Shown here piece after piece: positions 10,001-20,800 of a stretch of DNA of 64,000 nucleotides; position 1 is the stretch's first letter, and each line of letters opens with the position of its first letter. The notes beneath the pieces were generated by a model. The model did not search any database. It was not told where the DNA came from and saw nothing but the letters and a program-made list of their open reading frames with translations. The DNA lies in contig OZ038384.1 of NCBI GenBank assembly GCA_964036045.1, positions 22,063,000-22,126,999 on the forward strand, in the 5' to 3' direction. The stretch comes from Eutreptiella sp. 'Long Island Sound 2002' (taxonomy: Eukaryota > Euglenozoa > Euglenophyceae > Eutreptiales > Eutreptiaceae). The position numbers and the translations under genes are program-made.

Positions 10001-11397
10001 TCAACCTCGACCGCTTCTTGGAGAAGCTGGACGATTGGGGGGTGACCGTCACTGAAGACATGGATCCTGCAGATGCGGAGAAATATGTCTTCAGACGGTT
10101 CACGTACCGCTTGCCGGAAGTGCTCCAAGAGCTATACTTTGTGGCAACCAAGGAGGGGAAGATCAAGACCCTCAAGGAAGCCAAGAAGTGGCTCAACGAG
10201 CAGGAGCGGGTGGACGCCCCGCAGGTGGCTGCCAAGCGGTGGAAGTCCATCAAGCTTCAGCATGATGGACGGGAGATCCGCCTACGGGACTGGCGGGACT
10301 TCCGAGGGCAATACACCCTCTTCCGCCGCAACGTGGAGGACTGGAACGAAGGTGACGAGCAGGCCCGCCTGCTCTCCATGCTGCCGGAAGCATGGATCAA
10401 GAGAGTCACCAAGGAGGAGGCCAAAAGGGCCAAGTCCAACCACACGGTCAAGATGATGCTCCCCAAAGAGTATCATACGAACGTGGTGGCTTGGACAAGG
10501 AAGAACGTGGCCCGGGATGTCAAACGGCACTCCCTGCCGAACGCTCTCCTCATCACCGTCTCGGGCGATCGCGAGAAGACCGCGATGTGGCGCCTTGACG
10601 AGTGTGACGTGAGCGGCCAGACCATCCGTCTGCAGGCCATCCCGGCGCGGATGAGCTGCGACGAGATCCTGGAGTGGGTTGAAGAGGAGGTGCTCAAGGA
10701 GTACCGGAACCTCCACCACACCCGTGGGTTGAGGCCCGGCGACCGCGACGTCAACTACGTTGGCGAGGGGCCTGGCGGGCAGGCAGCCATGGACCCAGCG
10801 GGAGCCGATGGCGATGAAGCTCTCGTCGACGATGACGGCGACGATGAGCCCGCCGAGATGGCCGTTTGTGCCTTCGTGGCTCACAACGGCGCGGGGAGCA
10901 ACCGGGGAAGCTGGAAGCACCTGCAGCCGGGTTGGAAGAAGAAGGAGAAGAGGGACCCCCGCCGCATTGGCGACCCTCCGCTGTCCTTTGGGGAGTTCAT
11001 ACGAGCTCACCCTCAGGGCTGTTTCGTGTGTTATGGGAGGAAGAAAGGCTTCAACCATGACCACCGAACATGCCCCACCCACCAGGCCGATACCGTGGCC
11101 TACAAGAAGGCGCACGGGTCGAAGAAGCGTGCACCTGCGGGTATCCGGGAGGCCAAAGTGGAGGTGGACAAGGATGAGCTCTCCAGGCTGATGTCGGTGG
11201 GGACCGAGTTAGCCAAGGAGATCCAGGGAATCAATAGGAACTGGGTCCCCAGGTCGGACAACAAGAACAAGGGGAACAACGAGAACGACAAGAACAAGGA
11301 CAAGGACAAGAAGCCTAGGAACAGGGGAAGGAAGAAGGGCGTCAACGAGGTTCATGCCGAGGAGAACACCCCTACTTCCACACCCGACGCCCCCTAG
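7033..11397 (+). CDS. gag: Gag polyprotein of chromovirus A, 1454 residues
   Basis: The start ATG GTA AAC TGG is conserved at the same place in B and C. Domains in order: a Trp/Arg-rich N-terminal region (1-120); an Ala/Glu/Lys-rich coiled coil (about 297-450); a Pro/Gly-rich linker of GPPGG-like repeats (about 596-661); a second helical segment with internal repeats of about 21 residues (663-750); an Arg-rich region; the retrotransposon gag core (about 972-1180, starting near LKDIKPPMYDG); and a zinc knuckle with C1330, C1333, H1342 and C1347, giving CX2CX8HX4C instead of the usual CX2CX4HX4C. The C-terminus is Lys/Asn-rich. At 1454 residues it is several times longer than typical chromoviral gag. 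The frame ends at TAG (11395-11397), and the same frame continues as pol. It is intact here and would form the element's particle. Confidence 0.9.
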   Translation: MVNWQEAGKTWPRPHPHAVRLLRGLVWDQHYRHSHPQCEGGMPGSFELRQDMGPDRLQAVEDWLRLEGFAFRFQQRRWRVWTRPDRPGEGLRPDGIEEDEKPNVYPSGASINVSMWDMIEKNFPEPGSERRLQGSSSSASPGKEKRSAGDRKQDRKWREYQASLAAEAAQGARGGSPAHSPQRTGGGHHPGHTTLGDFLEVAKHTKAKPRLLLLRKSGPSSDVESAHRGRMPADQASSSSSVAPNQRDVARACERACGVPCNLWVARQRATQHNAAMEGAVGIAQQETAEWAHSMAIHASTVEAIAAGLTAAAPHEAAIAQVKGEVAAADEEARLTKEAIARKEAEVKALEEALAQERAKKEAEERAHAEATAKAQADAAKKDAIEAARRKVAEERAKTEAELAALEAEKARLQQAREAEAARAREEAEGGAAAATAAAMEEAEAKLRRETPPGGSRVETLRKLFEGDASSKMTLDEVDTGSSGSSGPTAYRRRKGKGKTPERPRRPAGGHPQDSDPFFTASDGDERGRRHRRGVAGGGGGDVSMEPEGEDEDPPPPDRSSESSETETPRWGDMDEEDDMDFDITKKPPSSDPPRRPGRGPPGPPGGGPSGPPGGRSPSGPPGGGPPGGGGPPGPGGPGGGPPGGPPGDPDDPPGDGDPDATRRWIVYLRRRVHLLQREVDTGKGEMTRIARVAARAQRELDIARMEMVKSASVATATQKLLDIARGETRSLNKVISGLQQRLDALEARGSVSSDHPPLESGSSDDGWGPGPGPGRPHAPGGAPRSRPSGTAPSLTAPSHHSAGRRNERVPPGSGSEDWRDEWLSAEYHNRRAPPRTPVRPRRPAPAPEPIPMAGGRYGGLRDEVPRRDVEWDVGRGEDLDLDLEEFDIFPPRGVRREATERSRRRRDEEAYMEGVRREHLGSAYMEEPRRTHADTREEMEVAAVGVRGRGRWEARSTSRPAFMVSKAADAAVWEDLKDIKPPMYDGNPLNLDRFLEKLDDWGVTVTEDMDPADAEKYVFRRFTYRLPEVLQELYFVATKEGKIKTLKEAKKWLNEQERVDAPQVAAKRWKSIKLQHDGREIRLRDWRDFRGQYTLFRRNVEDWNEGDEQARLLSMLPEAWIKRVTKEEAKRAKSNHTVKMMLPKEYHTNVVAWTRKNVARDVKRHSLPNALLITVSGDREKTAMWRLDECDVSGQTIRLQAIPARMSCDEILEWVEEEVLKEYRNLHHTRGLRPGDRDVNYVGEGPGGQAAMDPAGADGDEALVDDDGDDEPAEMAVCAFVAHNGAGSNRGSWKHLQPGWKKKEKRDPRRIGDPPLSFGEFIRAHPQGCFVCYGRKKGFNHDHRTCPTHQADTVAYKKAHGSKKRAPAGIREAKVEVDKDELSRLMSVGTELAKEIQGINRNWVPRSDNKNKGNNENDKNKDKDKKPRNRGRKKGVNEVHAEENTPTSTPDAP

Positions 11398-11469
11398 CGG
11401 AGCCCCTGCAGCCAAGGGCCCCAGCTAGGGCGGTCGCAGGATGGTGTCGTGGGAAGCGCCACACCATCC
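11395..11469 (+). promoter_or_regulatory. Candidate stop-codon readthrough signal between gag and pol (element A)
   Basis: TAG is followed by CGG. The next roughly 50 nt are identical in A, B and C, and then comes a hairpin with stem GGATGGTG (11439-11446) and CACCATCC (11462-11469). In B (24355-24385) and C (53855-53885) the stem is kept while loop sequence and length vary. Gag and pol share one frame across the stop. A stop with a 3' structure is the known arrangement for gammaretroviral gag-pol and several plant viruses. Readthrough itself is inferred. Confidence 0.6.
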
Positions 11470-14400
11470 CAATCGGGAGTTGGTAAGCACAAAGGGATTG
11501 CCGCGGGCGGAAGGCCCGGTCCGGCCCCCGACAGTCACGCTGGCGGGGTGAGGGCAAGTGAAGGCACGAACCCTTGCACCCGTCCATCCTTCGCGACCAA
11601 GAATGTGTTTGATGTACTTCAAGATCTTTCTGAGAGTATCGGAGGATCACCCGGACCGCAGCTGGATGCTGCAGATGGGCAGCCTGAGCCCATTGTCCAC
11701 GACCTGCACCAGTCGCTTGTTGAGCTTCCGGAACGGCCGGAGATCCTGAGCTTGCACGCCGTGCGCCGCGTCGGGCGCGAGCGGCAGTTGCACCTTAAGG
11801 TCCGTGCCTTATGCGGGGAAGTGGAAAAGGTCTTCGACGTGTTGGTTGACACGGGCGCTCAGGTCAGCTTGGTCAAGGCTGGCCTACTTCCGCCAGAGTG
11901 TTTGACCGACAGTCAGAAACCTGTCAGGCTGAAGGTGGCGAACGGCCAGTTCATGGTGGGAGGCACGAAGGAAGCGGCTATTGGGCTGCAGTTCGTGAAC
12001 CACCGTGAGCTGAGCCGCCCAGACCTCGGCAAGGAAATCCTCCTGCAAGGTCGCTTCTACGAGGCCGAGATGGACTGGGACATGATCGTTGGGTACGACT
12101 TCATGATGGAGACGGACTCCGGCGTCCTCCCGGCCCAGGCCTCCATGACCCTGTACCAGGATGACCAGCTCTCGTGGCTTTCGTCACCTGAGCACCATGT
12201 GGAATGCCAATGGATCCACCCCGAACGCAATCAGCTCGAAGTAGCTGCGCTGGACACTGAGCCAACTGGGCCAGCAAACCAGGAGTACGGCGTAATGCCG
12301 GAAGTGGCGAGCTGAGTGGTTGCGGACTTGGGAGCTTCGGATCTGGCCCTGGATGCGTTCTCTTCAGGAACCTCCGCCCATCTTCGGGTTTCTGAGAAGT
12401 ACTGGAGCGCCCAGGACTCCGCGTGGAAGAAGCACTGGGGTCCGCATCAGGGTTTGATGTGGATCCATTGCCCCCGTTGGGACATTCCAAGGGCGGTAGC
12501 GAAGGTTCGCAAGGACCGCTCCAAGGCAGTGCTGGTTGTTCCTATGGAATGCACCGAGGAGGAAAGTACCCGACATTGGGTAGTCTCATTGACCAACATG
12601 ACCTTAAACAAGGTCGTCCTACCGGCTGGAGAGAGTGTCTATCAGGACGCTAAGGGTCAGCCCATGCCAGCCGAGAGATGGCCAACGGAATTCCACTATG
12701 TGGATGGGGGCCTTGATCAGGCGGACACCACGGATTTCGTGTGTGTCAACCGCATCGTAGCAGAGCCCTTGCGGCAATGCTTCGCGGTTTCCCCTGTTGA
12801 CATCGGAGAATCGGAAGACCCCCTCACTGAAGAGGAGTTGGATCTGGTTCAGGGGTATATGGATCAGCCCTTTCACGACTGGGGAAGCCAGCGTGAGGGC
12901 AAGTGCCAGGACAAAGCCTGGTGGGAAGTGGACTCGATCGTCTCTGGTTCCTATGACGGGGATACCTTCATAAGGAGGGTACTGGACCACTTGTCCAGCC
13001 AGGACGAGCCACTCGGAGGCAACCCACCCATCTACGGCGACCTATTCCGAGGCAAGACCAGAGATGGCCCTTTGGGCCACCTGGGAAGACCACCTGAGCC
13101 GAAACGGAGCGGGGTCGCTACCCCTCAAGTAAGCTCAGTGGGCCAGGTGCCCGGAAAAGCCAAGGTGGAGTCTGATGATTGCCCTAAGATCCAGGCATTG
13201 AGGGCCAGGCTGAAGCAAAAGTATGGGGACACCTTCTTCAGCGGAAAGCCTGTGTTTCCCCCACCGGTGCGTGGACCGTATGGCGAGGCCAAGATACGAC
13301 TGAAGCAGGACCCCCGTGTGTATCGGCACCGGGAGTTTGCCCTGAGGGGCGAGAGGAAGGAGGCCATGGAGAAGATCCTCCGTGACTTCATCGAGAGAGG
13401 CTGGCTCGAGCCGTGCCACTCCGAATGGGCCTCTCCGTGCTTCGTCGTCCCCAAGAAGGTGGCCGGTGAGTGGCGGCTCGTGGTCGACTACCGCGGCCTA
13501 AACGCCCAAACCCAGCATGACAGCTATACGCTGCCCCTCATTGAGGACATGCTGCAAAAACAACACCGGCGGAGGATCTTCACGGTGATTGACCTGAAAC
13601 ATGGTTATCATCAGATGCCTCTCGCCGAGGAGTCCCGTGCCTGCACAGCCATGAGCACCCCACTTGGACCCCTCCAGTGGAAGGTGATGCCCATGGGCGT
13701 TACGAACGGCAATGCGGCTTTTCAGCGGATGCTGGAGTACCTGCTTGAGCCGATGCGTGACTGTGCGGAACCCCTTCGTCGACGACGTGATCATCGCGTC
13801 CGGGGACCCCAGTATGAGCTACGTGGAGCTCCTGGAGGCACATGAGAGGGACGTTACTCGAGTGCTGGACCTTCTGGTTCGGCACAAGCTCACGGGCAGC
13901 AGTGACAAGGCCACCATTGCGGTAAGCGAGGTGGTCTTCGCTGGCCACGTAGTGGGGAACGGGCAGCGCAAGCCCATACCTCGCAAGGTGGCTGCGATTG
14001 AGCACTTGAAGAAGCCCAAAACGGTCTCTGAGCTACGGGCGTACTTGGGGTTCTGCAACTACTACTCGGGGTATATCAAGATGTATGCCGGGTATGCAGC
14101 CCCCATGACGACCATGCTCAAGGGTAACCGAGAGGAGACCAAGAAGGGGTCCAAGAAGGCTCTGGTCTGGGATGCTGAGTCCGACCGTGCCTTTGAGGGG
14201 ATGAAGCAGGCGCTGCTATCCGCAGTGGGTCTGCACCTCGTGGATCCCGACCGAGGGTTCGTCCTGCGCACCGACGCTTCCGACTACGCCGTTGGCGCAG
14301 TGTTGGAACAAGTGCTTGACGATGGGAGGCACGTGCCCGTGGCCTTCTGGAGCCGAGTCCTGGCGGAAGGCCAGAGACGGACGTGGACGCCCCGTGAAAA

Positions 14401-16379
14401 GGAGGCGTATGCCATCGTCATTGCTCTCATGAAATGGGCTGAGTACATAGCCCTCCATCCCGTCACTGTCTGCACCGACCATCGGAGTCTGCAGTCGTGG
14501 CACAAGGAGCACGTGGACACCCCCTCTGGTCCCGCCTCCCGACGGGCAAGATGGCATGAGACCTTGGCCAAGTTCGACCTCACGGTTGTGTATGTTCCTG
14601 GAAAGGACAACACCGTGGCGGACTGTCTCAGTAGGTGGGCCATATCCCGCCAGCAAGGGCATGACGGATATCTCTGCCCATGGCGATGAGGCTGAGACCG
14701 CTGAAGCCAAGAGGATCGTTGAGATGGAGCGCCTGATGGAGGAGGAGGGTGTTAAATGCTTCGTCGTCATGGCTGCGGATGCCCCCCTCGGAACGAGGAT
14801 GGGCAGAGCGGTCAGAGTACTCGCCCCTGATGGAGCTGAGTCCGACAAGCACCTCTTCCCTGAATCTTGCCTCCAGGACGACTGGACCGACGACTACGCC
14901 AAGTCGGAGGCCTTTGCGGCCGAGTATAGGGCTGTGGGCGACCCTGATGACGGGCAGAAGTGGCCAAAGGGTCTGACTGAGGAAGATGGCAAGCTCTACC
15001 GGAATGGTAAGCTGCTAGTACCGGAGTCCCGGGTGCTCAAGCTGTGCGAGGCTTGGCACCACCACATGATGCACCCAGGGGTCAAGAAGCAAGCCCTGGA
15101 CCTGCAGCGCCGGTTGGAGATCGACCAGATCAATCTCTACACCGCCATCAAGAAGGTCAGGAAGGGTTGCTCGGTCTGTCAGGCCTGCAATCCCGACAAC
15201 CGGAACGTCCGGGGGGAAACCCAATGGACTCCGGTGCCTGACCAGCCCATGGAGGGCATGGCCATGGACGTCTTCTCCATGCCCGAAGTTCACATTGGCA
15301 AGGAGACCTTTGACTGTGTGGTTCTTTGTGTGGATCGCCACAGTGGCTACGTAGTAGCCGTTCCGGCACGCAAAAAGAGGTTGCTTCCCAAGGAAGTGGC
15401 AGGCATGATGATTCGTCATTGGCTGACCGTCTTTGACATCCCCCGCACCATTTGCAGTGACCGAGGGCCCCAGTTTACTGGTGGCTGGTTCAAGGCCATG
15501 TGTTCCCTCATGGGAATACGTCATGCCAAGAGCGTCGCCTATCTCAGCCGGTCCAATGGCCGAGCTGAAGTGGCTGGAAGGCAGCTGTTCGAGAAGCTGC
15601 GCAAGATTCACATCACCAATCCACGTCAGAACTGGTTTCAGCAGATGTGGCCCGCTCTGAAGGCCCATCATGACACCCCCACTCCGGGTGGTTTGTCCCC
15701 TCACCAGATTCTGTTCGGCAGGGACCCCCTGGGTCGGGGACTTCCCTTGTCTGGTGATGGTATGGCCATGGACGCCAAGGAATTCTTCGCGCAGCAAGAG
15801 CAAACCACGCGGGACATCCGCCAGCAGCTCGAGAAGGAGCATGCTGAGGGTCAGAGGTCCGCCCCGAGCTCGACAGCGAAGAAGTTCAGGGTGGGAGACC
15901 CGATGTGGGTGATCAGACCCCGCCCTATGGGCACCCACCGCACCAAAACCTGGTTCACACCCGGAGAGGTGGTCCGCAGGATTGATGAGGACACCTACCG
16001 CATCAAGGTGGGTCACGGACAGTTCCGGGAGCGCCACCAGAGTCATCTCCCTGTGCGGGAACCCGACCTCCGTGGCAAGCATGTGTCCCTGGACTACGCC
16101 GCACATGAGGCTGATTCGGACGACGACTATGCTGAGCAGGACGACTACACCGTCGAAAAGATCCTGGCTCAGCGTCCGAACGCCTCGGCACCCGGAGGTC
16201 TGGAGTTCAAGGTTCGTTGGCGAGGCTATGGGCCGTCCCACGATACCTGGGAACCCGTCTCTTCGTTCGTGCCGCGGGTCAACACTCCCTTCATGGAGTA
16301 CATCCGCAAGCAAAAGACCAAGATCCATGTCTCGGACTTGGCAGCACTCACCCGGGCGATTGCAGCCAGGGGTGCCTGA
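11398..16379 (+). pseudogene. pol: Pol of chromovirus A (protease, Dam-like domain, RT, RNase H, integrase, chromodomain), disabled
   Basis: It is in the gag frame after the TAG. The protease motif VDTGAQ lies at about 11845. The extra domain resembling DIRS methyltransferase-like domains runs about 12340-12660 (CPRW at 12469-12480). RT follows with FTVIDLKHGYHQM near 13580 and FVDD at 13775-13786, then RNase H (TDASDY near 14270), an HHCC integrase finger, DDE integrase and a complete C-terminal chromodomain ending at TGA 16377-16379. Compared with C it has a nonsense TGA at 12313-12315 where C has CGA, a one-base insertion near 13769 just before FVDD, and another near 14642 between RNase H and integrase. 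The coding frame therefore moves from 1 to 2 to 3. The chromodomain keeps the DTWEP Trp that C has lost. The product would be replication and integration enzymes; this copy cannot make them in one chain. Confidence 0.9.
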
Positions 16380-17832
16380 TCAGCGCCCTGAGCTCCCCCC
16401 TGATGCGTTTTGGACGCTTGTTTGGTCGACGGATCGTCCCTAACTTGCTTGCTCTCTTCAATCTTCCGGTGACCTGCCATCAGAGTGGCCATATACCCCC
16501 CCCTGCTGAATCCTTGGGAAACCAGGTAGGGCGACTGACCTTCACATTTTCTGAGCTCTTGGGGCCTTGGAGCCCATACGATGTTGCGCAACGGATGCCG
16601 CTGTCATCGGCATTGTGATTTTTTGGTGTGTGGTCTGGTTCCATGGCACTTGCGGAATCCTAACCAGTCGACGTGTGTCTGCAGACTATATATGGCCTGA
16701 ACTCAGGCGTTTCCCTGTCCACCCTCCTGCATATGCCTTATCCTAACCGGGGCGTGGTTTGGCACTCTGTCCAGAGTGTGTTTACACGCCTGTTTACCCG
16801 TTTATTGCTTGTTTTTCTGTTCCCCAGGATATGTGCATCTGTATGTTAAGTGTTCTCAGCCCATCGGCCAGATGTGGACTGTTTTCCCCCCCGAGGGGAT
16901 GCGAATCGGAATACAGAGGCGCCTTGAGTCGCCGTTTACATGCTTTTACGTAAGGTCCAGACTGGACCAGTACCTAAGTACAGATTCTTCTGTTTGAGTG
17001 CCTGTGATACCGTGTGCCCTAGTGGCTGTGATGTGCTGAGATCCTGATGGCGCCAGGCGGGAAGCCCAGTTGCCTGAATGCACTCCCAGCGGTCCGCCAC
17101 TGTCAGTCCCAGTGTGAGCCTACCGACTCGCAGACGCACTTGCAGTCGGGTGGCGGCCTCCGGTGCTCCTGACCTCGGTCAGTCTGCCTGGGAAACTGGT
17201 GGTTTGAGGAGTCGACGCCTCCGCCCACACTGCATGGGGACTCCCTCATGTATGGCCTTCGTGGTAATAGGGCGAGGGAAAAGACGGCCTTGATGCCCGA
17301 TCCCTTAAGGAGGAGTTTGTTCGGCTGTACCACTCTGGACTCGCGTCGTGGATATGGACATGGTGCGCCCGAGGAAGGACCCGTGGGGACTCTCCCCCAG
17401 CCGGCGGGCCCACAGAAGCTTGGGGTAGCCTGATGGATCTTTGTGGTCGCTTTCGACCTGTGGGACCACCTCGGTCGTCGTGTGACGCCTATGTTGGCCG
17501 TGCATGCCACTGCCACTGTGGTGGTGACCGTCGCAGCCGGCACCCGGTGCGCCTGGTATGGGTTAACGGGTCCTTTGGATGCCGAAAAATTGCCGCCAGG
17601 ACCCGGGACTTGATACTTGCACTATACTTGAAGTTAAGAGACCCTACAGCACTATACCTGTCTTACCGTGGATTGACGTGGGCAACCTGGCCCAAGACCA
17701 GCCTGAGGTGGGTGGTACGACTACCCCCCCCCAGGGGATAGTTCAGAGATACCCCCCCCCCCCCCTCAGGGGATGGTCCTGGGTACCCGCTGCCATGCGT
17801 GGTGTTATCGAGCCCCCCCCAGGGCTTGCTCT
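16380..17832 (+). other. Non-coding spacer between pol and 3' LTR of element A
   Basis: This 1.45-kb stretch is conserved with 58835-60312 in C. It carries a TATATA motif (about 16688), long C runs close to the 3' end (about 17722-17766 and 17813) that would be G runs on the other strand, and a minus-strand open frame (17103-17543, listed separately). No plus-strand gene is supported. Confidence 0.7.
17103..17543 (-). CDS. Antisense open frame of 146 codons in the pol-LTR spacer of A, unknown
   Basis: It encodes an Arg/Pro-rich protein with no domain I recognise, on the opposite strand from gag-pol. The matching place in C (59598-59990) keeps the last ~90 residues with few changes but has indels that alter the N-terminal part. 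Antisense open frames in this position are known in some plant Ty3/gypsy elements of the Tat group (Grande, RIRE2). That makes it worth listing, but chance openness of GC-rich DNA remains possible. Confidence 0.25.
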   Translation of the reverse strand: MPAATVTTTVAVACTANIGVTRRPRWSHRSKATTKIHQATPSFCGPAGWGRVPTGPSSGAPCPYPRRESRVVQPNKLLLKGSGIKAVFSLALLPRRPYMRESPCSVGGGVDSSNHQFPRQTDRGQEHRRPPPDCKCVCESVGSHWD

Positions 17833-17843
17833 AAGGAGGGGGG
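17833..17843 (+). promoter_or_regulatory. Polypurine tract of element A
   Basis: AAGGAGGGGGG lies directly against the TG of the 3' LTR and is repeated exactly at 60313-60323 in C. This is the expected primer for plus-strand DNA synthesis and fixes the LTR start. Confidence 0.85.
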
Positions 17844-20800
17844 TGAAGCGGTACCCAGAACCCCATGACCATGGTGGGGTATACAACCGGTCTCCGTGTA
17901 CCCACTAACCCCATGTACGGAGGTGAAGATGCCCGGTGAAGCCCGGTGAGAGCCCGGCAGGAGCGTGTCCCTTGCCGTAAAGCCCCCGTGACGGCATTCC
18001 GGCCACTTGGGGCATGTTACCATGTACCGGCAAACTGCCATTTGCCGGTATCTTACTATTTCACGCCAATCTGCCCCGCACCGCCTTCGGCCGTCAATTC
18101 GGCAGCCTAACCCTAACAACAGATGTAGGTAAGACGTGTTTGTGTGAGAGATCTGGGCATTTCAGCTATTAGCGGCCGCATCGGCATCCGATGCGTCGCC
18201 CGCTGAGATTTACACATCAGAATATCAGGAATCAACAGGGTTTTGTTTTCATATTGTTTCCGTAAATTTTCACGCTTCCGTTCTGATAATCAATGTTTTG
18301 ACTGCTGGCGGTTGGCTCGCGACTTTAGCGTAACCGCCAGGTTAACTGTTATTTACAGACATTTTAGCGCAATCCGCGACGAAGACTCTAAAGTCTTCAG
18401 GAATTGCATTGATGCATCTGCAATTTTCACATTGTACACTCGCAACCTTAATCGAATTTTTCAGAATGTCGAAATCGGATTTTCGACTTCGACATCCCCG
18501 CACTTGATTTGACCTCTTTCGAGTGGACCTACGTGCTTCCCTATGCACGAATCCACTTATCTTTTGTCTTGCCCTCCATTTGTCTTAGAGATATGGGCAA
18601 AACAAGGTTGGTTCGTGAGGCCACTTGTGAGGGTCATATCTCGTGCTGCTTGCGAGGAATGACAATAAGGAAGCATGGCATGTATTCACAATACTCCCGA
18701 CGTACTTTAGGAAGCTTTATACGCCTTGCGTCTCCACACGTGCGCACTAGCGTAATAGGTCATGGTCAAGAGGGTAGAGTTTGCGTTATAACTCTTTGGC
18801 CATGATATTGCGTGGGTTAAGATAACTTTCGAGTGTAGCGCGCGAGTGTTGGTGTTGCATAGGAACTTTCCTTGAGTTCCTATGAGCGATTGACACAAAG
18901 TTATGCCCTTGGAGGGGCATGACATATCGTGGGGGGAGCTACCTTTTTGGGCAGTATGTGGTATGTGCCATGTGTTGTGTTGCGTGCCCATTTGGCGGGT
19001 TTGGCTAAGAGCGATACACCCACCAATGGACCTCATATTGCACGAGGCCCTTCCTTCTACTCCCCACGATCAATTGCAAGCCTAACCTTCGTGGAGGAAA
19101 GCTTATGTGGCGATCCCAAAGCGATGCGTTGGGAGCAAGGTGTGTGTTTTGCAATTTTCTATATTTTCATGTGCCCACTTGGGAAGTAGCGCTCGTGACC
19201 TTTCAAAGCGCCCAAAGTGGAGCACATATGTGGAATCGGAGGTCATTGGTGTCAAGTCATTGTGTTTAGAAGGATTGGTCGATTACTCAATCCAAGCCGA
19301 AGATATCATAATATATTTGTGCGCCTTTCAAGGCCCTTTTGGGTGTTTTTTTCGCCAATATTGCTGTTTTTTGCCCGTCATGATGTCAAGTGGCGACCGT
19401 GTATCTCAACGTTGCGCTCAATTGACATCATGACCCAAGTATGTTATGTGGGTACATACTTCGGTGCCCAATATATCTTGAACCCGGCGAATAACTCCTC
19501 TTGGGCTTGGCATACCGTGGCCGCCATGTTGGCAATTTGGGACTATCCCAAATCATGGGCTCACTTGGCGACCCTGCCATTCCCAAAACCGGAGGAGTTG
19601 GGCGACGCCCAAAAGATATGTTGGACACAAATGACTTGATACCAATCCTACCGCACACTCCGGTCCAAGTCGGGCATGTGCCTCATTTGCCCCAACCATG
19701 AGTGTGCGCATTTTCGGCCATTTTGAGGAATTTCCCACATTTTCTGCCCGCCATGCACCATGTTCAGCCACCTCGTGCACGCCAGACTCATGGACCAATG
19801 GACCATATATGACATGGGTGTTATGGACATTGGTCCCCATGGTTTACACACCACGTGGGCGAAGCGGAGCAAACTTCGTTAGGGTGCTAGCCCAAAGTGA
19901 GTGTGGACAATTTTGCCATTTTGGCATTAGTGGACCCAATTGGGATTGTCACCACGCCGAGTGGCATTGTGATCTTTGAGAGCCAAGGCATGGGACCCTC
20001 TGTTGGACTCTCGGTGGATGGCGTATGGAATGGCGGATCCGATCTCCAAGCCGGCGTGGAGATATACTATTGGGAGCACCCCCAAATTTTGGCTCATTTC
20101 GAGCAGCCAAAATGACCACCTTTTCGGACCCCAATTTCACCCCCCCGTGTGGTCAATTGGCGGCCCCATATCTCTATGCCCCCAGGGAGCCCGGACCTAA
20201 TTTGAAATTGTACACTCATATATAAGTCCTAGGTCCTGCCTCCTATCCTGTGAGCTATTGGCCCTGCCCTCGCTGGGCGAGCCACGCGTGGGAATGACGC
20301 CAATTTTGGTGATTTTGGCATCATGACCCCACTTGACGAACCCGTGGTGCCCTGATGCCGGGACCTCAGAGGGAACCAGGTTGGGTGGGAGTTCCAGCGA
20401 GTTTGTACGTGAAGGGCATAGGGTTGGTTGCCTCGTCCCTACCTCTGGCGGGTCCGGACGAGGGGTCAACTTTGGAGATTTTCGAGCTAATATCAGTTTG
20501 GGCTGAAACAGCCCATTTTCAGCTACCAACTCCTAGGGGATAATGGCGGGGCCATATCTCTCGCTCAGAGACGAGTTGGGACCTGCCGTTAAGGGAACAT
20601 GGGGAGCCACTGTCGGTTGGCCTTGGAGTTCCTTGGTTCCCAGGAACTCGCCTGTGGCTGGGCGGGATACCTCCCCTAGTGGCAGGGTTTCAGGGTCCGG
20701 ACTGAGCAGGGCATGGGTTGTGTTTGAGCCCCCGCCCCCACCAGCCACTGAGAGGGTCGGACCTGGGATTGGGATATGAGTTGGGACTGAGTGTCTATTG

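Noticed and set aside
7093-10466. Long open frames on other frames and the minus strand across gag of A (and the same in B and C)
   Set aside because: They are shadows caused by GC-rich codon usage and Pro/Gly, Ala/Glu repeats; only the annotated frame has conserved start, domains and zinc knuckle.
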